64,000 nt of DNA from the NCBI GenBank assembly GCA_022651385.1, contig JALCQR010000004.1:62001-126000 (forward strand), given 5' to 3'. The notes below the pieces were generated by a model. It searched no databases, had not been told where the DNA came from, and worked only from the letters and a program-made list of their open reading frames with translations. Origin of the DNA: Clostridia bacterium (lineage in GTDB: Bacteria > Bacillota > Clostridia > Lachnospirales > Anaerotignaceae). The translations under genes and the position numbers were made by a program. Position 1 is the stretch's first letter, and the number at the start of each line of letters is the position of its first letter. This document shows positions 58,863-64,000 of the stretch, piece after piece.

Positions 58863-59627
58863 ATGATATTTGATTCACATGCTCATTATGACGATGAACA
58901 ATTCGACAGCGACAGGGATGAACTGCTTTTATCATTACACAAAAATGGCGTTGATTTTATAATGAATTCAGGAGAAAGCGTGAGAGCCTCAAAAGCCGGA
59001 GTTGAGCTTGGTAAAAAATATGATTTTATATATTCTGCCGCCGGAATACATCCGTCGTATGCTTCATCAACTACCGACGAAGATATAAAAATAATTCGCA
59101 AAATTCTTGAAAATGAAAAAAAGGTACTTGCATTAGGCGAGATAGGCCTTGATTATCATTATGAAAATGCTGACAAAGAAAAACAGAGAACACTCTTTAA
59201 AAAACAGCTTTCTTTGGCAAAAGAACTTGATATGCCTGTAATAATTCATTCACGTGATGCATCGCAGGAATGTTTTGATATTATAAAGGAAAGCGGAGTG
59301 CGAAACGGCGTAATACACTGTTTTTCTTCAAGCAAAGAACTTGCCGCCGAATATATTAAGCTTGGTTTTTTTATAGGGATAGGCGGAGTGCTTACATATT
59401 CAAATGCCCGCAAAATGGCTGAAGTTGTTGAAAGCGCTCCTATTGAGAGAATACTTCTTGAGACTGACTGTCCATATCTTGCACCTGTGCCTAACAGAGG
59501 AAAAAGAAATGATTCTTCAATGCTTACGTATGTTGCTGAAAAAATAAGCGAAATAAAAAATATGAATATAGAGTCTGTATATAGCATTACAGAAAATAAT
59601 GCTTTAAGAATGTTCAGAATTTTGTAA
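58863..59627 (+). CDS. tatD: TatD-family metal-dependent DNase
   Basis: A 254-aa TIM-barrel hydrolase. FDSHAHYDDEQFD holds the H-x-H metal pair, LGEIGLDYHYE the bridging Glu, PVIIHSRDA and GVIHCFSSS two further histidines, and LLETDCPYLAPVPNRGKRN the catalytic Asp. It acts as a 3'-5' exonuclease/deoxyribonuclease in DNA repair or degradation. Its place after metG and before a YabE-type protein is the B. subtilis metS-yabD-yabE order. GGAGGG precedes the ATG. Confidence 0.93.
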   Translation: MIFDSHAHYDDEQFDSDRDELLLSLHKNGVDFIMNSGESVRASKAGVELGKKYDFIYSAAGIHPSYASSTTDEDIKIIRKILENEKKVLALGEIGLDYHYENADKEKQRTLFKKQLSLAKELDMPVIIHSRDASQECFDIIKESGVRNGVIHCFSSSKELAAEYIKLGFFIGIGGVLTYSNARKMAEVVESAPIERILLETDCPYLAPVPNRGKRNDSSMLTYVAEKISEIKNMNIESVYSITENNALRMFRIL

Positions 59628-59672
59628 TGATTTAACATTTCTGCAATATTTAGCTTTTTTGTTATGTTTTAT

Positions 59673-59716
59673 ACCACGTTTTTGCTTTGAAAAACAACGT
59701 AAAAACGTGGTTTTTT
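59673..59716 (+). terminator. tatD terminator
   Basis: ACCACGTTTTT pairs with AAAAACGTGGT around a 17-nt loop, followed by TTTTT. Confidence 0.8.
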
Positions 59717-59747
59717 GATTAATATGTTAATCTAATTTAAAAAAATG

Positions 59748-59776
59748 TTGCATAATTGTTACGTATGTGTTAATAT
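59748..59776 (+). promoter_or_regulatory. Promoter of the YabE-like gene
   Basis: TTGCAT (59748-59753) and TAATAT (59771-59776) are separated by 17 bp, leaving a leader of about 110 nt. Confidence 0.55.
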
Positions 59777-59897
59777 ACTATAGATGAACGGATCAATTGA
59801 TTGTGATTAGTTCAAATAAGCGAGTCAATAATAACTAACAGAGCCCACAATTTAACAAAATTAGATTTACTTTTCGGTCAGGGTTCGAGGAGGAAAA

Positions 59898-60899
59898 ATG
59901 ACAAAACGAATTAGGATATTACTCATGGTAGCATTTTCAATATTTATATTGACAGGTACAGTTGCAGCTTACAACAGCAGCGGAACTAAAATGGTAAAAA
60001 TAATTAACGACGATAAAGAAAATTATTATAATACAGCAGCCGACACAGTTGAGGAACTTCTTAAAGAAGCTGATATAGAAGTAACAAGTGATGATATCGT
60101 TGTTCCGCCTCTTTCTTCGGAAATAAAAAACGGAGAAGAAGTTAAAATCAGGAGAGCAATAACAGTTACTTTTGCTTATGGTTCTCAAACAAAAACAGTT
60201 AAGACAACCGTAGACACAGTTGGAGATATTTTTAATGAATACAAATATTTATTCGGAGAAAAATATGAATTGGAAAGTCCTTCAGCAAGCACTCATCTGT
60301 CAAACAACATGACGATTAAAGTTAAAGCAGAAGAATCAAGAATTGATACAAGAACAGACAAAATTGACTTTGAGACAAAATATGTTGATGACCCTACTCT
60401 TGACAAGGGTGTTAAAAAGACTGTTCAAGACGGCGCAAAAGGTACAGTTGAAATTAAAACAAAATTCACATATTACGGTGACCAGCTTTTAGGATCTGAA
60501 GAAGTATCAAGAACAGTTGTTAAAGAACCTGTCGACGAAATAATCAATGTGGGAACAAAAGAAAAAGCAGTTGTTAAGACTGTTTCCCAGAGTTCACAGA
60601 CTATAGCCGGACATAATTTCAAGGGAACGATTTCAATGGTTTCAACAGCATATACACCGCATGACGCAGGCTGCAATTCGGTGACATCAACCGGTGCGGT
60701 TGCTCAAAAAGGTGTTGTTGCCATAGATCCGAGTGTTATACCTTATGGTACAAAGTTATATATTCCGGGATATGGCGTTGCTGTAGCAGCAGACTGCGGA
60801 GGAGCTATTAAAGGAAACAGAATCGACCTTTGTTATTCAACTTTAAATGAGGCATACCAGTGGGGCAGAAAAAATGTAACGGTTTACATTCTTGAATAA
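59898..60899 (+). CDS. YabE-like cell-wall protein (DUF348-G5-3D domains)
   Basis: A 333-aa secreted protein. It has a hydrophobic signal/anchor at about residues 5-25, a DUF348-like ubiquitin-fold repeat (~35-165), a G5 domain (~170-240) and a C-terminal 3D domain (~250-333). The three conserved Asp of the 3D lytic transglycosylase-type fold are visible in YTPHDAGCNSVTSTG, VAIDPSVIPYG and DCGGAIKGNRIDLC. It should cleave or remodel peptidoglycan, as the Rpf/YabE-type stationary-phase proteins do. GAGGAGG lies before the ATG, and the gene keeps the tatD-yabE synteny. Confidence 0.88.
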   Translation: MTKRIRILLMVAFSIFILTGTVAAYNSSGTKMVKIINDDKENYYNTAADTVEELLKEADIEVTSDDIVVPPLSSEIKNGEEVKIRRAITVTFAYGSQTKTVKTTVDTVGDIFNEYKYLFGEKYELESPSASTHLSNNMTIKVKAEESRIDTRTDKIDFETKYVDDPTLDKGVKKTVQDGAKGTVEIKTKFTYYGDQLLGSEEVSRTVVKEPVDEIINVGTKEKAVVKTVSQSSQTIAGHNFKGTISMVSTAYTPHDAGCNSVTSTGAVAQKGVVAIDPSVIPYGTKLYIPGYGVAVAADCGGAIKGNRIDLCYSTLNEAYQWGRKNVTVYILE

Positions 60900-60917
60900 A
60901 AAACCATATAGTAATCA

Positions 60918-60946
60918 GGGCTTCTCTTTATTGAGGAGCCTTTTTA
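60918..60946 (+). terminator. Terminator after the YabE-like gene
   Basis: GGGCTTCTC pairs with GAGGAGCC around TTTATT, followed by TTTTT. Confidence 0.75.
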
Positions 60947-61014
60947 TTTGCTTATATCATACATAAATAATTTCATGTAAAAACAGTTAATTTTAAAAAT
61001 TTTTAATTGTTATA

Positions 61015-61042
61015 TTGACATTTTCAGTAATTTTGATATAAT
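61015..61042 (+). promoter_or_regulatory. Strong promoter of a candidate small RNA
   Basis: TTGACA (61015-61020) and TATAAT (61037-61042) have a 16-bp spacer. No gene with an RBS follows before the terminator at 61152-61182. Confidence 0.75.
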
Positions 61043-61048
61043 TAAATA

Positions 61049-61182
61049 CATAATATTTATTAAATAGAAATGATGTCTGACGTTCCGATACTATCTATTG
61101 ACCCACCCACACTCCTTATTATTAAAATGGATGAAGTGTGATATACTATTTAAAGAGCCTGCAAATGCGGGCTCTTTGTTTT
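61049..61182 (+). ncRNA. Candidate small RNA with anti-Shine-Dalgarno segment
   Basis: A consensus promoter leads into about 135 nt without an open frame, closed by a perfect terminator (AAAGAGCCTGC with GCGGGCTCTTT, loop AAAT, then GTTTT). The transcript carries CCACCCACACTCCTT, whose ACTCCTT is complementary to ribosome binding sites, and CACACT can pair with AGTGTG (near 61120/61135) to present CCTTATT in a loop. This looks like a free-standing regulatory RNA. I could not match it to a known class such as 6S RNA. Confidence 0.5.
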
Positions 61183-61292
61183 ATAAAAAATACATATAAA
61201 TTAATAAAAGACTTTAAAAATATTATAACAGATGCTATAATTTTTAAGAACGTGATAAATGTTTTTTAAATTTAAGTAAACGGGAGGTTTTT

Positions 61293-61808
61293 ATGAAAGA
61301 ACTTTTGGCTGTAATAGATATGCAGAACGATTTTATAAATGGAGCTCTCGGAACACCGCAGGCTGAAAATATAGTAAATGACGTATGCGAGAAAATACGG
61401 GACTTTAAAGGTGACATTGTATGTACAAGAGACACACATGGCAGGAATTACCTTAATACTCTTGAAGGCAAAAAACTTCCTGTTGTCCACTGTATAAAAG
61501 ATACCGACGGATGGCAGCTAAACAGTGATGTTTATAAAGCCGCAGTCGAGAAAAAAGCCTCAATTATTGACAAACCTTCTTTTGGTAGCATAGAACTTGC
61601 TGAATTTGCTAAAAATGGTGGATATGACAAAGTAATTCTTATAGGACTTTGTACTGACATATGTGTTATTTCAAATGCTTTGATTATCAAAGCTTATTTG
61701 CCGGAAGTACCGGTTGCGGTAATCAAAAATCTTTGCGCCGGTGTAAGTGAGCAAAGTCACGAAAATGCTGTTTCGGCAATGGAAATGTGTCAGATAGAAA
61801 TTTTATAA
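61293..61808 (+). CDS. Isochorismatase-like cysteine hydrolase (nicotinamidase type)
   Basis: A 171-aa protein with the catalytic triad of the family: Asp in AVIDMQNDFI, Lys in IIDKPSFGS and Cys in GLCTDICVISN (Cys ~125). CTRDTHGRNY and LPVVHC match the metal-binding and substrate regions of nicotinamidase PncA, so deamidation of nicotinamide in NAD salvage is the best guess. Short members of the family can also act on other amides. It is monocistronic with GGGAGG before the ATG. Confidence 0.8.
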   Translation: MKELLAVIDMQNDFINGALGTPQAENIVNDVCEKIRDFKGDIVCTRDTHGRNYLNTLEGKKLPVVHCIKDTDGWQLNSDVYKAAVEKKASIIDKPSFGSIELAEFAKNGGYDKVILIGLCTDICVISNALIIKAYLPEVPVAVIKNLCAGVSEQSHENAVSAMEMCQIEIL

Positions 61809-61861
61809 TGTAGGGTTTTGGCTTAATGCCTTTAAATTTTTTATAGAAGGAGAGGAAAATT

Positions 61862-62995
61862 ATGAAATTTAAAAGATTTTTGGCGGCTGCGGCAGCGTGT
61901 GTTCTTGCAGCGTCTCTTGCCGGCTGCGGCTCATCATCAGGCAATAATGCAGCACCAAACGGAGGCAGCGGTTCGGCAGCAGGTAGTGCTGCCAATACAA
62001 CAGCCGACTCGGGAGAAAAAACAAAGCTGTATGTTGTAAACTGGAAGGACTATGGTTCTGATGATGCAGATTTTATTAAGTCTTTTGAGGCAGAAAACAA
62101 CTGCGAGATAGTAAATACCTACATGTCGAGCGAGGAGGAACTTCTTACAAAGCTCAAAACATCAAAAGAGGGCGAAATAGATGTGTGTCTTCCAAACTGT
62201 ACAATACTACCGGCGGCTATTAAAGGCGGGTATCTTGCAGAAATAGACACATCAAAACTTTCAAATTTTAATTCACTTTTTGACAGGTTTAAAAAACAGG
62301 AAGAATGTTTAGGCGAAGACGGAAAGATGTATGCGGTTCCTTTTGTATGGGGCTCTACGGCAATTGCCTATAACACAGATGATATAAAAGAGGCTCCGAA
62401 GTCAATGTCAATTCTTTTCGATAAACAGTATGCTGGCAAAATTGCATTCAGAGACGACTATAACGATGCTGTAATGGCAGCTGCAATTGTGCTTGGACAG
62501 GATCCTAATGCTCCTTCAGACCTTGATGCAATCAAACAAAAACTTATTGAGCAAAAACCTCTTAACCGTACTTATTGGAAAACAGGCGATGAATTTTCAA
62601 AACTTTTTGCTGGGAAACAGATTTCTGTAGGCCTTATGTGGTCCGGACAGGCAGCATCAATGAAACAGGAAGGCGAGCCTATTGCTTTTGTAGTTCCTGA
62701 AGACGGCGGAATAGGCTGGGTAGACAACTGGGCAATAGCAAGCGGAAGCCAGCACAAAGATCTTGCATATAAATTTATTGATGCAATGATAGCAAAAGAT
62801 TTTCAGTACAATTGGGCATCAAAGGGCGGCCCTGCTCCTGTAAACAAAGAAGCTGCAGATGAAATAGATCCTGAGTATGCTAAATCCGCAGGCATGGATG
62901 AGGCTTCTTTAAACAGACTTTACTTTATGAAGTATCGTACAGATGACATTAAAAATGCTTGGAACGATCTTTGGACAGACGTAAAGGCACAGTAA
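61862..62995 (+). CDS. PotD-like polyamine-binding lipoprotein
   Basis: A 377-aa lipoprotein. It has a signal peptide with lipobox SLAGC (Cys ~22), a Gly/Ser/Ala linker, and a mature part that follows the spermidine/putrescine-binding PotD pattern (LYVVNWKDYGSDD, FVWGSTAIAYNTDDI, WSGQAASMKQEG, GGIGWVDNWAIASGSQHKDLAYKF). The potABC permease/ATPase genes are not adjacent; the neighbours are a nicotinamidase-like gene and another lipoprotein. GGAGAGG lies before the ATG. The ligand is likely a polyamine but is unproven. Confidence 0.85.
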   Translation: MKFKRFLAAAAACVLAASLAGCGSSSGNNAAPNGGSGSAAGSAANTTADSGEKTKLYVVNWKDYGSDDADFIKSFEAENNCEIVNTYMSSEEELLTKLKTSKEGEIDVCLPNCTILPAAIKGGYLAEIDTSKLSNFNSLFDRFKKQEECLGEDGKMYAVPFVWGSTAIAYNTDDIKEAPKSMSILFDKQYAGKIAFRDDYNDAVMAAAIVLGQDPNAPSDLDAIKQKLIEQKPLNRTYWKTGDEFSKLFAGKQISVGLMWSGQAASMKQEGEPIAFVVPEDGGIGWVDNWAIASGSQHKDLAYKFIDAMIAKDFQYNWASKGGPAPVNKEAADEIDPEYAKSAGMDEASLNRLYFMKYRTDDIKNAWNDLWTDVKAQ

Positions 62996-63029
62996 TTTTA
63001 AAATGCCTATATTTATAGGATAAAGTTAT

Positions 63030-63062
63030 AAAGGTTGGCGTATTTTTAGCCAGCCTTTTTAT
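63030..63062 (+). terminator. Terminator after the PotD-like gene
   Basis: AAAGGTTGGC pairs with GCCAGCCTTT around a short loop, followed by TTTAT. A weaker hairpin (AAAACG/CGTTTT) follows at 63102-63136. Confidence 0.75.
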
Positions 63063-63218
63063 AAAAACAAGTAAAAAAATTGCTATATTTTAATTGTTTT
63101 CAAAACGGGCTTTTAAATGAAGGCTCGTTTTAATTTGTAAACATTATTTTGTTTGAAAAATAATGACGTTTATGGTAAAATAATTAAAAGAATTTTACTT
63201 TTTGGGGATGCTCTGTCT

Positions 63219-64000
63219 ATGATGAAAAAATTATGTGCAGTAATTATATTGTGTGTGGCTTTTTCGGGATGTTCATCATATGCTCCCGACAGTTCGGCTG
63301 CTACATTTTCTATTTCAAAACAGCAGCAGGATAAATATACAAATATTATTGAAGATACTTTAAATTCATTTTATTGGCATTATGACAGCTCAACACTTGC
63401 TTATTATGAGGGCAAAGTACCTGAAAAAACAGAACAAAACAATCAGATATACAAAGCAAGTGAGGACGACGGATTTAAAATGGATAAATACAGCGGCAAA
63501 GATGCGGTTGTATATACTGCAACATTGAATCACTACAATTCAGCGAAAGCTGGAATAGTATATTTTTACTTTGTCAAAAATGATATCGCAGCTCTTTTTT
63601 ATACTCCGGAAGCCAACAGAAATATACAGTGCAGCCTAAATGAGCGCAATATTTTTAAGGATGGCACAAAATTTAAAGCGTATGAATCTGATAAAAGTGA
63701 AGGTAAGTTTGGAAGCCAAAATATAAAAGTGCTGTCGGACGGTTTTTGTTCATACTACAAAGACAAAACTTCATCATATGTATTGTCTATAGCAGACGGA
63801 GCTTTAAATGTATATAGGTATAGCAAGGGGATTTTTTCACGTTACAGAAGCATATATATATCTCAATATGGCTTAAAACCTATCAGTGCAGCTTTTTTGA
63901 AAGACGGTAAAATAGCAGTGTTGACAGGAAATGAAGTTATAAATGAAAATGAGACTGAGGAAGGCTCGTCCCAGCGAATGGAATCAAAGAAAATAATGTT
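63219..64000 (+). CDS. Hypothetical lipoprotein, C-terminus beyond the window
   Basis: From ATG at 63219 (a second ATG follows directly), with GGGGA about ten bases upstream, the frame stays open to the window end (260 codons). It has a short signal peptide with a lipobox (VAFSGC, Cys ~18). The mature part is rich in Tyr, Ser and Lys and has no motif I recognise (TNIIEDTLNSFYWHYDS, AKAGIVYFYFVKNDIAALFY). It is probably membrane-anchored on the cell surface. Codon use resembles its neighbours. Confidence 0.7.
   Translation, partial: MMKKLCAVIILCVAFSGCSSYAPDSSAATFSISKQQQDKYTNIIEDTLNSFYWHYDSSTLAYYEGKVPEKTEQNNQIYKASEDDGFKMDKYSGKDAVVYTATLNHYNSAKAGIVYFYFVKNDIAALFYTPEANRNIQCSLNERNIFKDGTKFKAYESDKSEGKFGSQNIKVLSDGFCSYYKDKTSSYVLSIADGALNVYRYSKGIFSRYRSIYISQYGLKPISAAFLKDGKIAVLTGNEVINENETEEGSSQRMESKKIM

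Noticed and set aside
1-64000. CRISPR arrays, rRNA genes, prophage or insertion sequences
   Set aside because: No regularly spaced direct repeats, no rRNA-like conserved stretches, and no transposase, integrase or phage structural genes were found in any frame.

Overview
The window is low-GC DNA with Shine-Dalgarno sequences of the AGGAGG type, consensus sigma-A promoters, pyruvate:ferredoxin oxidoreductase, a glycyl radical enzyme, rubrerythrin, superoxide reductase and the sporulation genes yabP/yabQ. It is therefore most likely the chromosome of a strictly anaerobic, spore-forming member of the Clostridia (Firmicutes). I cannot name the genus from sequence alone.

Layout. (1) 1-9013 is a sugar locus: a leftward operon (rhaT, Gfo/Idh/MocA dehydrogenase, lactonase-like amidohydrolase, rhamnose-mutarotase-type protein, DapA-type aldolase) that fits a non-phosphorylating L-rhamnose/L-fucose route. 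It diverges from a rightward operon (signal-less solute-binding-like protein, two class III CoA-transferases, MaoC-like hydratase, fucO). Two near-identical 17-bp operators sit at mirror-image positions just downstream of the two promoters, so one unseen repressor probably controls both. (2) 9100-13487 holds a formate/nitrite transporter, an Asn-rich hypothetical protein, an XRE-cupin regulator and a LysR regulator. (3) 13721-21015 is a YjiH/YjiG-type membrane pair with two M20 peptidases and a small membrane protein, followed by a separately promoted glycyl radical enzyme whose active-site cysteine motif is GCVVP instead of the usual GCxE, and its minimal radical-SAM activase. (4) 21083-29848 holds a possible DNA-binding protein with a 17-bp inverted repeat, a 46-aa di-cysteine protein, a chemoreceptor, a crotonase and PFOR. 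(5) 30172-39485 is arginine biosynthesis (argG divergent from argC-argJ-argJ2-argB, then argD) plus an FAH-family protein and a 2-hydroxyacid dehydrogenase. (6) 39542-52410 contains EamA/CsoR, hemerythrin and rubrerythrin, M16 and YgjP peptidases, an unrecognised five-gene operon ending in MoCF-like and LarA-like proteins, a broken nim gene, rubredoxin/superoxide reductase, a Crp/Fnr regulator and an M50 peptidase. (7) 52471-64000 contains an L-LDH-like enzyme, an orphan lipoprotein, three tRNAs, divIC/yabQ/yabP, metG-tatD-yabE (a classic Firmicutes order), a candidate small RNA, a nicotinamidase-like protein, a PotD-like lipoprotein and a partial lipoprotein.

The observations I rate highest are: the 46210-49802 operon, which looks like an undescribed pathway built around a LarA-type enzyme; the glycyl radical enzyme lacking the conserved active-site glutamate; and a dispersed intergenic repeat, seen four times, whose 62-bp core lies in opposite orientations relative to its flanks in different copies and is absent from one copy, as if it can invert or be lost. 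No CRISPR array, rRNA, prophage or insertion sequence was seen.
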